A stretch of 28,785 nt of DNA from NCBI GenBank assembly GCA_023390635.1, contig JAEWCM010000186.1, positions 1-28,785 on the forward strand, in the 5' to 3' direction. The notes beneath the pieces are model-generated. The model worked only from the letters and a program-made list of their open reading frames with translations, was not told where the DNA came from and did not search any database. Each line of letters starts with the position of its first letter. Within the stretch, counting starts at the first letter, position 1. The position numbers and the translations under genes were made by a program. The stretch comes from Bacillota bacterium. GTDB taxonomy: Bacteria; Bacillota; Desulfitobacteriia; Desulfitobacteriales; Desulfitobacteriaceae. Shown here piece after piece: positions 14,974 through 23,157 of the stretch.

Positions 14974-15158
14974 GGGCAGGCTGGCACACACCAAAAGCGG
15001 AGGATTTGGGCAGAGGGGCGCTAAGCCGCACGCCGCCTTTATGGCAAGTGGCACCAAGGGTTCACCTGCAGAATACAGCGGGGTTCTTGATGCCACGCCG
15101 TAAAGGCCAGTGCAGCAGCCCTGCCGCCCTCCGCAGCGTTGTGTGTGCCAGCCTGCCC
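14974..15158 (+). repeat. Dispersed foldback element, copy 2
   Basis: This 185-bp element has perfect 18-bp end arms, GGGCAGGCTGGCACACAC (14974-14991) and its complement (15141-15158), which differ at several positions from the arms of copies 1 and 3. The shared inner blocks are TTGGGCAGAGGGGCG (15006-15020), GGTTCAC and AAAGGCCAGTGCAGCAGCC (15102-15120). The second inner stem GCGGAGG/CCTCCGC is intact; the third (GCCGCAC with GTGCAGC) has one non-pairing position that would be a G-U pair on the other strand. It lies between the acs terminator and the purine operon promoter. Confidence 0.85.
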
Positions 15159-15218
15159 TACCCCAACATTAAAAATCCGAATATTAACAAACGTTTAACA
15201 TAAAATGTTCGAAATTGC

Positions 15219-15247
15219 TTGTATCTTTTTTCAGGATACTGTAGAAT
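15219..15247 (+). promoter_or_regulatory. Purine operon promoter
   Basis: TTGTAT (15219-15224), a 17-base spacer and TAGAAT (15242-15247) would start RNA near 15254, about 65 bases before the guanine aptamer. The -35 box is weak, but position relative to the riboswitch supports it. Confidence 0.55.
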
Positions 15248-15318
15248 TAAATCAGAAATTCTTGTTTCGTCTTCTGAAAATTATTCATTTGAGGAACGAA
15301 TTCAATAAATGAATATGA

Positions 15319-15387
15319 GTTCATATAAATGCGGTAATATGGTCCGCAAGTTTCTACCAGGCTGCCGTAAACGGCCTGACTATGAGC
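15319..15387 (+). ncRNA. Guanine-type purine riboswitch aptamer
   Basis: The sequence fits the purine aptamer core: P1 GTTCATA (15319-15325) with TATGAGC (15381-15387), J1/2 TATAA, P2 TGCGG/CCGCA around the conserved TAATATGG loop, J2/3 GTTTCTACC, and P3 CAGGC/GCCTG with the CCGTAAACG loop that makes the kissing contact. The ligand-pairing base in the junction GACTATG is C, which by established knowledge selects guanine (adenine riboswitches have T). It lies just ahead of a ykkC-type aptamer and controls the purine operon. Confidence 0.95.
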
Positions 15388-15392
15388 GAAAG

Positions 15393-15540
15393 TGTACCTA
15401 GGGTGGCTTTTTCCTTTTTCTTGTATATTTAATACATAGAAGGGGAAGAGGACGACCAAGTGGTACAGGTTGATCTTGGGCGCAAGAGTCTGTTAAATGC
15501 TGTCCGGACCGGCTACACCGAAGGGATAAAAGCCCAGGCG
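15393..15540 (+). ncRNA. ykkC-family riboswitch, probably the PRPP class
   Basis: The conserved ykkC 5' part (ACCTAGGGTGGC at about 15396-15407) and 3' part (ACACCGAAGGGATAAAAGCC and the following CAGG, to 15538) are both present, separated by the GGGCGCAAGAGTC block. The family senses guanidine, ppGpp or PRPP by subtype; position ahead of purE and in tandem with a guanine aptamer fits the PRPP subtype described as a guanine-PRPP tandem that forms a Boolean gate. The aptamer 3' strand (CCCAGG) is also the 5' strand of the terminator, so ligand binding should prevent termination. Subtype assignment rests on context. Confidence 0.85.
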
Positions 15541-15590
15541 GATAGGTTTCACTCTCTTTTTGTGGAACCTGTCCGCCTGGGTTTTTCTTT
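15533..15590 (+). terminator. Riboswitch-controlled terminator
   Basis: CCCAGGCGGATAGGTTTCAC (15533-15552) pairs over its full length with GTGGAACCTGTCCGCCTGGG (15562-15581), allowing two G-U pairs, followed by TTTTTCTTT. Its left arm overlaps the conserved 3' end of the ykkC aptamer, so the two folds exclude each other. Confidence 0.93.
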
Positions 15591-15705
15591 GTGAGGATGG
15601 TCCGCATCGAGTAAAGATGCAGGGTCACCTTACAAATTTAAGTCAAAAGTATGAAAAAAGGACAGACTACATGGACAGGTGCAGAATTTGAATGGAGGGA
15701 ATTTT

Positions 15706-16209
15706 GTGAATCAGATAGGAATCGTCATGGGAAGTGCTTCCGACCTTCCAACGATGGAGGAAGCGGCAAAGATTTTAGAGAAATTTGGAATCAGCTTTCA
15801 AATGAAAATCTCTTCTGCTCACCGTACGTTAGAAAGAACAGTAAACTGGGTGAGAGATTTTGAGAATCAAGGGGGTCAGGTGATTATTGCGGGAGCGGGC
15901 ATGGCAGCCCATTTGCCGGGCGTGATTGCCGGAACCACCACTTTGCCGGTGATTGGCGTTCCGATTCGTAGTGGAGCCTTAGAGGGTGTAGATGCTTTGT
16001 ATGCTATTGTCCAGATGCCACCGGGAATTCCGGTAGCGACCGTAGGGATCAACGGAGCTAAAAATGCCGGATTGCTGGCAATTCAGATATTAAGTGCGAC
16101 AGATCCCTCATTGCGGCAGGCTCTGAAAGATTATCGGGCGCAGATGGCCGCCGACATTGAGAAAAAGGATCAGGACCTGCAGCTTCAATTGCAGAAATCC
16201 CTTTCATAA
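15706..16209 (+). CDS. purE: N5-carboxyaminoimidazole ribonucleotide mutase (class I PurE)
   Basis: GTG 15706 follows GGAGGG (15694-15699); upstream in-frame codons lack a site. The 167-residue protein shows class I features: IGIVMGSASDLPTMEEA, KISSAHRT and the loop AGAGMAAHLPGVIAGTTTLPVIGVP. Class I PurE moves the carboxyl group of N5-CAIR, made by PurK, to C4 to give CAIR. No purK lies in the window, so either purK is elsewhere or this enzyme works differently. It is the first gene after the riboswitch leader, about 116 bases behind the terminator. Confidence 0.95.
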   Translation: MNQIGIVMGSASDLPTMEEAAKILEKFGISFQMKISSAHRTLERTVNWVRDFENQGGQVIIAGAGMAAHLPGVIAGTTTLPVIGVPIRSGALEGVDALYAIVQMPPGIPVATVGINGAKNAGLLAIQILSATDPSLRQALKDYRAQMAADIEKKDQDLQLQLQKSLS

Positions 16210-16272
16210 AGATTTTTCTTGTAACAATCAACCATTCTAAAGATAAAAGATAAGGATAAAGGAGTTTTTGAT

Positions 16273-17568
16273 GTGATAGAACGTTATTCCCTTTCCCCAA
16301 TGAAGGATATTTGGACCGATGAGCACCGTCTTTCCCTGTGGTTGAAAATTGAGATCGCCGCCTGCGAAGGATGGGCTGCATTAGGGAAGATTCCTCAGGA
16401 CGCTCTGAAAGAAATTCAGGAAAAGGCGGACTTTTCCTGGGAACGGGTACTGGAGTTGGAAAAGGTGACTCAGCACGACGTTCTGGCATTCACTACTAAT
16501 GTGGCCGAATATGTGGGAGAATCCTCCAAGTATATTCATTTGGGCCTCACATCGTCTGATGTACTGGACACCTCTCTCTCCCTCCAGATGGTGGAAGCTA
16601 CCCACATTCTGCTGGAGAAAATGGATGACTTGATCGCAGTCTTGAAGAAGCGGGCTTTGGAACACAAAGACACCTTAATGATGGGAAGGACGCACGGCAT
16701 TCATGCCGAGCCGATTACCATGGGCTTGAAATTGGCCCTTTGGTATGATGAAATAAAGCGCCAGAAGCAGCGGCTGGATTTTGCCCTGGAGGAAATCCGG
16801 GTCGGGAAGATCTCCGGAGCGGTAGGGACCTTTGCCAATGTGGAGCCTGAGGTGGAAGCTTATGTCTGTGAGGCCGTCGGGTTAAAACCGGCAGCCATTT
16901 CTACTCAGATTCTGCAGAGAGACAGACATGCTTTCTATATGACCACCCTGGCGGGGATCGCCAGCTCCCTGGATAAAATGGCTACCGAAATCCGCAATTT
17001 GCAGCGGACTGATGTGCATGAAGTGGAAGAGGCTTTTTCTAAAGGACAGAAAGGGTCTTCCGCCATGCCTCATAAAAAGAATCCTATTACGGCAGAAAGA
17101 ATTTGCGGCTTAGCCAGGGTGATCAGGGGCAATGCCCAGACAGCCCTGGAAAACGTGGCCCTCTGGCATGAGCGGGATATTTCTCACTCTTCCGCCGAGC
17201 GGATCATTTTGCCTGACTCTACCATGGCTTTGGATTATATGCTCTATAAGATGACAAATATGGTGGACAACCTGCGCATCTTCCCTGAGCAGATGCAGGA
17301 AAATATGGATAAGGTGCTGGGGCTGATCTATTCCCAGCGGGTGATGCTCAGCCTGGTGGGCAAGGGTTTGGAAAGAGAAGCTGCTTATGCTTTGGTACAG
17401 CGCAATACCCTTAAAGCCTGGGAGACGAAGCAGAAGTTTATGGATTTGATTCTGGCCGATGAAGAGATCCGGACCAAACTCAACGAGGAAGAGGTTAAGG
17501 CTTTATTTGATTCTTCCTATCATACAAAACATGTGGATGATATCTTTCACCGCGTAGGACTGTTATAA
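16273..17568 (+). CDS. purB: Adenylosuccinate lyase
   Basis: GTG 16273 follows AAAGGAG (16258-16264); the overlapping ATG at 16271 meets a stop at once. The 431-residue protein has the fumarase/aspartase superfamily signature GSSAMPHKKNPITAERI, the TSSDVLDT motif and the GRTHGIHAEPITMG block with the catalytic histidines. It removes fumarate from SAICAR to give AICAR, and from adenylosuccinate to give AMP, so it serves both the linear pathway and the AMP branch. It lies 63 bp after purE and 45 bp before purC in the operon. Confidence 0.96.
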   Translation: MIERYSLSPMKDIWTDEHRLSLWLKIEIAACEGWAALGKIPQDALKEIQEKADFSWERVLELEKVTQHDVLAFTTNVAEYVGESSKYIHLGLTSSDVLDTSLSLQMVEATHILLEKMDDLIAVLKKRALEHKDTLMMGRTHGIHAEPITMGLKLALWYDEIKRQKQRLDFALEEIRVGKISGAVGTFANVEPEVEAYVCEAVGLKPAAISTQILQRDRHAFYMTTLAGIASSLDKMATEIRNLQRTDVHEVEEAFSKGQKGSSAMPHKKNPITAERICGLARVIRGNAQTALENVALWHERDISHSSAERIILPDSTMALDYMLYKMTNMVDNLRIFPEQMQENMDKVLGLIYSQRVMLSLVGKGLEREAAYALVQRNTLKAWETKQKFMDLILADEEIRTKLNEEEVKALFDSSYHTKHVDDIFHRVGLL

Positions 17569-17613
17569 GTTATAAAAATTAATTAATAAATTGAATTTGG
17601 AGGAAAATAAATC

Positions 17614-18333
17614 ATGGAAAAGGGAAAAATGCTCTATGAAGGCAAAGCAAAGAAGGTCTATCTGACAGATCGGGAAGACTGCTATTGGATTGAATATAAA
17701 GATGACGCTACCGCTTTTAACGGACTGAAAAAAGGAACCATCGAGGACAAAGGAGCTATCAACAATCAGATGTCCGCTCTTTTGTTTGAAGCTCTGGAGA
17801 AATCCGGTGTTTCCAATCACTTTGTAGAACTGATCAACGAGCGGGAGATGCTGGTGAAACGCCTGGAGATGCTGCCGTTGGAAGTGGTGGTGCGTAACGT
17901 AGTGGCAGGAAGCCTGCAAAAGCGCTTGGGCGTACCGGAGGGAACAGTTCTCAGTCAGCCGGTAGTGGAATTGTACTATAAAGATGATGACCTGGGTGAT
18001 CCGCTTGTTAATGAATCTCACATTGCCGCTATGGGCTGGGCCAGTCAGGAGGATGTAAAAACCATTCAAACGATGGGCCTAAAGGTAAACGAACTTTTGC
18101 AACACATTGTCAAAGAAGCAGGCATTGACCTGATTGATTTCAAGCTGGAATTCGGCAAATATGAAGGCGCGATTCTGCTCGGAGATGAGATTTCTCCCGA
18201 TACCTGCCGTTTCTGGGATCAGGATACTAAGGAAAAGCTGGATAAGGACCGTTTCAGAAGAGATCTGGGCGGCGTGGAAGAAGCTTATGTGACCGTATTC
18301 AAACGGATCAAGGAGGGTCTTAAACATGCTTAA
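17614..18333 (+). CDS. purC: SAICAR synthetase
   Basis: ATG 17614 follows GGAGGAAA. The 239-residue length is standard. The N-terminal LYEGKAKKVYLT nucleotide-binding hairpin, EVVVRNVVAGSL and DFKLEFGKYEGAILLGDEISPDTCRFWD are all typical. The enzyme joins aspartate to CAIR with ATP to give SAICAR. It overlaps purS by 8 bp, the start of a tightly coupled purCSQL block. Confidence 0.97.
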   Translation: MEKGKMLYEGKAKKVYLTDREDCYWIEYKDDATAFNGLKKGTIEDKGAINNQMSALLFEALEKSGVSNHFVELINEREMLVKRLEMLPLEVVVRNVVAGSLQKRLGVPEGTVLSQPVVELYYKDDDLGDPLVNESHIAAMGWASQEDVKTIQTMGLKVNELLQHIVKEAGIDLIDFKLEFGKYEGAILLGDEISPDTCRFWDQDTKEKLDKDRFRRDLGGVEEAYVTVFKRIKEGLKHA

Positions 18334-18598
18334 GGGACAAGTGGTCGTTACCTTGAAAAAGAGTATTCTCGATCCTCAGGGAAGTGCAGTGGAAAAGGCC
18401 CTGAAAATCATGAATTATAGGGCGGAGCAGGTGCGGATCGGCAAATTCATGGAAGTGAACCTCGACGAAACTGATCCGGTCAAGGCAGCGCAGATTCTGG
18501 ATGAAATATGCCACAAGGTATTGGCTAATCCGGTGATTGAAGAATACCATTTTACTTTGCTGGATGAAGAGGGCAAGGTAGTTGGGGGTGCGCAATGA
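18326..18598 (+). CDS. purS: Phosphoribosylformylglycinamidine synthase subunit PurS
   Basis: This 90-residue protein starts at ATG 18326 inside the end of purC with GGAGGG just ahead. It has the PurS pattern VTLKKSILDPQGSAVEKAL, then VRIGKFMEVNLDE and CHKVLANPVIEEYHF. PurS is the structural subunit that joins PurL and PurQ and helps channel ammonia. Its stop overlaps the purQ start (ATGA). Somewhat longer than the Bacillus protein by a few residues at the C-terminus. Confidence 0.95.
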   Translation: MLKGQVVVTLKKSILDPQGSAVEKALKIMNYRAEQVRIGKFMEVNLDETDPVKAAQILDEICHKVLANPVIEEYHFTLLDEEGKVVGGAQ

Positions 18599-19302
18599 AG
18601 ATCGGGATCGTGAGGTTTCCCGGCTCGAACTGTGAGGTTGATGTCTGGGAGGCCTGGAAGGTTGTCGGACAGGAAGCAAAAATACTGTGGCATCAGGAGA
18701 CCTCGGTCCGGGGCTTTGATCTGATCGTCCTTCCGGGAGGCTTCTCCTATGGGGACTACTTGCGTACGGGAGCGATCGCCCGTTATTCTCCGATTATGTC
18801 CGATGTGATAAGATTTGCCCAGGAGGGCGGTTTAGTGCTGGGCATTTGCAACGGCTTTCAAATTTTGACGGAGTGTGGCTTATTGCCTGGTGCCCTGCTG
18901 CGTAATGCAGGCCTCCATTTTCGTTGTGCACCTCAGTATTTACAGGTGGAAAGGAACGACTTGCCTTTCACTTCTCAATATGGGCAAAAAGAGATCATTC
19001 AGATTCCTGTCAATCACGGAGAAGGAAACTATGTGATTAATGAAGCGGGTTTAGCAGAGTTGGAAAAGAACCGGCAGATTGTTTTCCGCTATTGCGGCCA
19101 GGATGGTGCAGTGAACGCAGAGAATAACCCTAACGGATCGATTCGGAATATTGCCGGAATCACCAATAAAGAAGGCAATGTTTTAGGCATGATGCCTCAT
19201 CCGGAACGGGTCATGGAAGAGATTGTCGGCGGTGTTGACGGAAAGAGAATGTTTTTGTCTCTTCTTGACCACAGTGAGAGGAGCGTTGGATATGGAGCCT
19301 AG
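18595..19302 (+). CDS. purQ: Phosphoribosylformylglycinamidine synthase, glutaminase subunit
   Basis: The start overlaps the purS stop (ATGA). The 235-residue class I amidotransferase has the start VRFPGSNCEVD, the nucleophile in LGICNGFQIL and the C-terminal MPHPERVME with the His and Glu of the triad. It supplies ammonia from glutamine to PurL for conversion of FGAR to FGAM. It overlaps purL by 11 bp. Confidence 0.96.
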   Translation: MKIGIVRFPGSNCEVDVWEAWKVVGQEAKILWHQETSVRGFDLIVLPGGFSYGDYLRTGAIARYSPIMSDVIRFAQEGGLVLGICNGFQILTECGLLPGALLRNAGLHFRCAPQYLQVERNDLPFTSQYGQKEIIQIPVNHGEGNYVINEAGLAELEKNRQIVFRYCGQDGAVNAENNPNGSIRNIAGITNKEGNVLGMMPHPERVMEEIVGGVDGKRMFLSLLDHSERSVGYGA

Positions 19303-21487
19303 GATATGGCAAGAAATGGGTCTGACCGATGAAGAATATAAGCGAACTGAAGAATTAATGGGCAGAGAACCTAATCCTCTGGAAGTGGCGATTTTCGGTG
19401 TGATGTGGTCGGAGCACTGTTCCTATAAAACCTCCAAGCCGATTTTGCGCCGTTTCCCTACGGAAGGCCCTCAAGTATTGCAGGGACCGGGAGAAAACGC
19501 CGGTATTGTGGATATTGGTGAAGGAATGGCTGTGGTGTTTAAGATGGAATCCCACAATCATCCCTCCGCTTTGGAGCCTTATCAAGGGGCGGCAACCGGT
19601 GTAGGAGGAATTTTGCGCGATGTGTTTACCATGGGAGCGCGTCCGGTGGCAGTACTGGATTCTCTGCGCTTTGGTGATCTAAGCCATGCAAGAACCCAGG
19701 AGCTGGTGCGGGGCGTAGTCGGCGGGATCGGCGGCTATGGCAATTCTATCGGCATACCGACGGTAGGCGGAGAAGTTTATTTTCATCCCAGCTATGAAGA
19801 AAATCCTTTGGTGAATGCCATGGCCGTGGGATTGCTTCGCCATGAACAAATTGCCAAGGGTGTGGCTGACGGAGTCGGTAATCCTGTAATGGTAGTAGGT
19901 GCCCGTACCGGTAGGGACGGCATCCATGGAGCAACTTTTGCTTCCGTAGAGCTGAGTGCTGAATCGGAAGCTAAACGGTCAGCAGTGCAGGTAGGTGATC
20001 CTTTCATGGAGAAACTCTTGATGGAAGCTTGCCTGGAACTGATTGACCGGGGCGTGATTGTCGGTATTCAGGATATGGGTGCTGCAGGACTCACCAGTTC
20101 ATCCTGTGAAATGGCCAGCCGGAGTGGTAACGGTATAGAGATGGATCTTTCTCTTGTGCCCCGGCGGGAAACGGGGATGACTCCCTATGAAATCATGCTT
20201 TCCGAGTCCCAGGAACGGATGCTGGTAGTGCCTCAGGCCGGTAAAGAGGGAGAGGTAGCTGAAGTCTTTACCCGCTGGGGTCTGGAAGCTGTTGTTGTGG
20301 GCCGGGTGACAGACGATGGCATGCTGCGCCTTCTGGAAGATGGAAAGGTGGTAGCGGAGATTCCGGCCAAGGCTCTGACTGACGAGGCTCCTGTTTATCA
20401 TCGCCCGACCCGGGAACCGGAGTATTTCTCACGTTTAAAAGCGGCTGAAGTGGAAGAATTTGAAGCGGAATCGGCTCCAAAAGATATTTTGCTCACCTTG
20501 CTCAGCCGTCCCAGCATTGCCAGCAAAGAGTGGGTCTTCCGCCAATATGACCATCAGGTAGGAACCAATACGGTGGCGGTACCGGGCGGAGACAGTGCTG
20601 TTTTGCGAGTGCGCGGCACCTCCAAGGGGATCGCTTTGACCACGGATTGCAATTCACGCTTTGTATATATGGACCCCTATGTAGGTGGGGCATTGGCTGT
20701 GGTGGAAGCAGCTCAGAATATCGTGTGTGTGGGTGCCAAGCCGTTGGCGATCACCGATTGTCTGAATTTCGGCAATCCTGAAAAGCCGGAGATTTTCTGG
20801 CAGTTTGAGCAGGCTTGCGCTGGAGTTGCAGAAGCTTGCAGAGTGCTGGATACACCGGTTACAGGCGGCAATGTAAGCCTTTACAATGAGAGCGAAGGGG
20901 TCGCTATCTATCCTACTCCCGCTATCGGGATGGTAGGAATGACGGAAAATGTGGCGAAGGTGCTGCCTAATCATTTCAGCAAAGAAGGCCAGGCCATTCT
21001 TTTGCTGGGTGAGAAGGACGGAGTGTTAGCCGGATCGGAGTATTTAGCTGCTTTGGCCGGTAAGGAAGAAGGGGCTTTGCCTAAGTTGGATCTGGCTGAG
21101 ATTAAAAATCGACTTGATTTTTTTCTCCATCTCCATGCATTGGATCTGGTGGAAGCGGCCCACGATATCACTGAAGGCGGCTTAGCCGTGGCGCTGGCTG
21201 AAATGTGCCAAACCGAGGGAGCAGAAGTGAATGTCAATTTGATGGGAGAAAGACCTCATGCCGTGTTATTCGGAGAACGGCTGGGACGCATTCTGTTCTC
21301 AGTACGTCAGAATAAAAAGGAGCTGGTACTGGCGGAAGCGGAAAAATTCCGGATGCCAGTGCACTTTTTGGGAACAACCGGCGGAGAAGCTTTGAAAATA
21401 TATTTGGATGGCAAGGAAGCAGTGCAGGCGGATTTGCAGGAATGTGCAGCCGCTCATCAGGGCACTTTGCCTAATTATCTGGCCTAA
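19292..21487 (+). CDS. purL: Phosphoribosylformylglycinamidine synthase, small PurL subunit
   Basis: ATG 19292 is preceded by GAGAGGAG; a longer frame from 19223 lies mostly inside purQ. The 731-residue length and lack of a C-terminal amidotransferase domain mark it as small PurL, which needs PurS and PurQ. Motifs include WSEHCSYK, FKMESHNHPSALEPYQGAATGVGG, QDMGAAGLTSSSCEMA and, in the second half, DCLNFGNPEKPE and VTGGNVSLYNE. It makes FGAM from FGAR, ATP and ammonia. A 99-bp gap without clear signals separates it from purF. Confidence 0.97.
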   Translation: MEPRIWQEMGLTDEEYKRTEELMGREPNPLEVAIFGVMWSEHCSYKTSKPILRRFPTEGPQVLQGPGENAGIVDIGEGMAVVFKMESHNHPSALEPYQGAATGVGGILRDVFTMGARPVAVLDSLRFGDLSHARTQELVRGVVGGIGGYGNSIGIPTVGGEVYFHPSYEENPLVNAMAVGLLRHEQIAKGVADGVGNPVMVVGARTGRDGIHGATFASVELSAESEAKRSAVQVGDPFMEKLLMEACLELIDRGVIVGIQDMGAAGLTSSSCEMASRSGNGIEMDLSLVPRRETGMTPYEIMLSESQERMLVVPQAGKEGEVAEVFTRWGLEAVVVGRVTDDGMLRLLEDGKVVAEIPAKALTDEAPVYHRPTREPEYFSRLKAAEVEEFEAESAPKDILLTLLSRPSIASKEWVFRQYDHQVGTNTVAVPGGDSAVLRVRGTSKGIALTTDCNSRFVYMDPYVGGALAVVEAAQNIVCVGAKPLAITDCLNFGNPEKPEIFWQFEQACAGVAEACRVLDTPVTGGNVSLYNESEGVAIYPTPAIGMVGMTENVAKVLPNHFSKEGQAILLLGEKDGVLAGSEYLAALAGKEEGALPKLDLAEIKNRLDFFLHLHALDLVEAAHDITEGGLAVALAEMCQTEGAEVNVNLMGERPHAVLFGERLGRILFSVRQNKKELVLAEAEKFRMPVHFLGTTGGEALKIYLDGKEAVQADLQECAAAHQGTLPNYLA

Positions 21488-21586
21488 TTATCGGCCGGAA
21501 GGCTTTTGGATGACTATTTAACACATTGATAACTTTATCAGGGCATTAGTCTTTTTAGGGAATTTAGATGCAGGAGAGATGGGAAA

Positions 21587-23080
21587 ATGAAGTTAGGAGG
21601 CTCGGCGTTGAAAGAACGGCATGAGGGTTGTTTATGTCAGACAGAATGTCCCGTGGATTTTTGCAGTGAGGACAAGCCAAATGAAGAATGTGGAGTATTT
21701 GGTATTTATGCTCCCGGAAGTGAAGTGGCCCGGCTTACCTATTATGGACTTTATGCTTTGCAGCACAGAGGGCAGGAGAGCGCCGGAATCGCTGTATCCG
21801 ATGGAACTGGGATCAATGCCCATAAAGGCATGGGTTTGGTTTCAGAAGTGTTTACCGACCATATTCTGGCCGGTCTGCAAGGTCATATGGCGATCGGTCA
21901 TGTGCGCTATTCCACCACAGGTTCAAGCTTGATTGCCAACGCTCAGCCTATTGTGGTTCATTACCAGAATGGAATGATTGCCTTAGCACATAACGGCAAT
22001 CTCACCAATGCTGCTGAGCTGCGCCGTGAGCTGGCAGGGACGGGAGCGGTATTCCACACCACGGTGGATACGGAGGCGATTGTTAATCTGATTGCCAGAA
22101 ACAGCCGGGGCAGCCTGGAAGATGCTCTGAACAAGACGATGATAGATTTGCGGGGCGCCTATGCCTTGGTAGTAATGACAGAAAATAAGCTGATGGGGGC
22201 CCGTGATCCGTTTGGCATCAGACCCCTTTGCATCGGTAAAGTTGGGAGCGGTTATTGCCTGGCTTCGGAAAGCTGTGCTTTGGATACGATTGGGGCCGAA
22301 TTTATCCGTGATGTTGAACCTGGTGAAATTGTAACCATTGATGATCAGGGTATTCATTCCCGGAAGGGTATGTTTGGAGTGCGCAGAGCGGTGTGCTCTT
22401 TTGAATATATTTATTTCGCCCGTCCGGACAGCACGATTGACGGGCTGAATGTGTTGGAAAGCCGGAGAAAAATGGGTGTACAGCTGGCGGAAGAATATCC
22501 GGTGGATGCCGATCTGGTCATCCCAGTTCCCGACTCAGGCCGGGCAGCGGCTTTAGGTTATGCCCAGGCTTTAGGGATTACGTTTGAAGAAGGCTTTGTA
22601 AAGAACCGCTATGTGGGGAGAACTTTTATTAAACCGACCCAGGAAATGAGGGAAATCTCAGTCCGCCTTAAATTAAACGCTAACCGGAGTGTCCTTAAGG
22701 ACAAAAAAGTAGTGATGATCGATGATTCTATCGTACGGGGAACCACCAGCTCAAAACTGATCGACATGGTAAGAGCGGCCGGGGCCAAAGAGGTGCATCT
22801 GCTCATCAGCTCTCCTCCTGTCCTCTATCCGTGCTATTACGGAATTGATACGGCAGAAAGGGAGCAGCTGATCGCTACCCAAATGGATGTGAAGGGAATT
22901 TGCAAACATGTAGGGGCCGACTCCCTATACTATCTGTCGGAAGCGGGTTTGAAAAAAGTGCTGGAGGAAAAAAGCGGGTGTATGGCTTGCTTCAACGGCC
23001 AATATCCCACTGACGTACCGGCTCACGAAGTAGGCAAATATCATTTGGAGCCTAAGGGCAAGCATAAGACCAAGTGTTAG
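21587..23080 (+). CDS. purF: Amidophosphoribosyltransferase, Fe-S type, with unusual Cys-rich propeptide
   Basis: ATG 21587 behind AGGAGAGATGGG gives 497 residues; TTG 21608 behind AGGAGG (21595-21600) is an equally good alternative. The Ntn-hydrolase nucleophile is C35 in NEECGVFGIYAPG, so 34 residues (or 27) must be removed. That propeptide is longer than the Bacillus one (11 residues) and carries C15, C17, C21 and C26. Four Fe-S ligand positions match Bacillus PurF: C in RAVCSFEYIYFARP, C in LYPCYYGID, and the CMAC pair. The PRPP loop is VVMIDDSIVRGTTS. The enzyme makes phosphoribosylamine from PRPP and glutamine, the first committed step; the Bacillus type is oxygen-sensitive and feedback inhibited. 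Confidence 0.95.
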   Translation: MKLGGSALKERHEGCLCQTECPVDFCSEDKPNEECGVFGIYAPGSEVARLTYYGLYALQHRGQESAGIAVSDGTGINAHKGMGLVSEVFTDHILAGLQGHMAIGHVRYSTTGSSLIANAQPIVVHYQNGMIALAHNGNLTNAAELRRELAGTGAVFHTTVDTEAIVNLIARNSRGSLEDALNKTMIDLRGAYALVVMTENKLMGARDPFGIRPLCIGKVGSGYCLASESCALDTIGAEFIRDVEPGEIVTIDDQGIHSRKGMFGVRRAVCSFEYIYFARPDSTIDGLNVLESRRKMGVQLAEEYPVDADLVIPVPDSGRAAALGYAQALGITFEEGFVKNRYVGRTFIKPTQEMREISVRLKLNANRSVLKDKKVVMIDDSIVRGTTSSKLIDMVRAAGAKEVHLLISSPPVLYPCYYGIDTAEREQLIATQMDVKGICKHVGADSLYYLSEAGLKKVLEEKSGCMACFNGQYPTDVPAHEVGKYHLEPKGKHKTKC

Positions 23081-23157
23081 ATTAAAAGGGTAAGCAAGAG
23101 AGTATAGTAGAACAGCCATCGCATAGATTAAAGGCGGGCAACAAAAGGAGGAGCACA

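Noticed and set aside
15533..15590. CCGCCTGGG near a T-run, recalling the ZTP (pfl) riboswitch 3' end
   Set aside because: The rest of the pfl consensus is missing and the segment is the right arm of the terminator shared with the ykkC aptamer.
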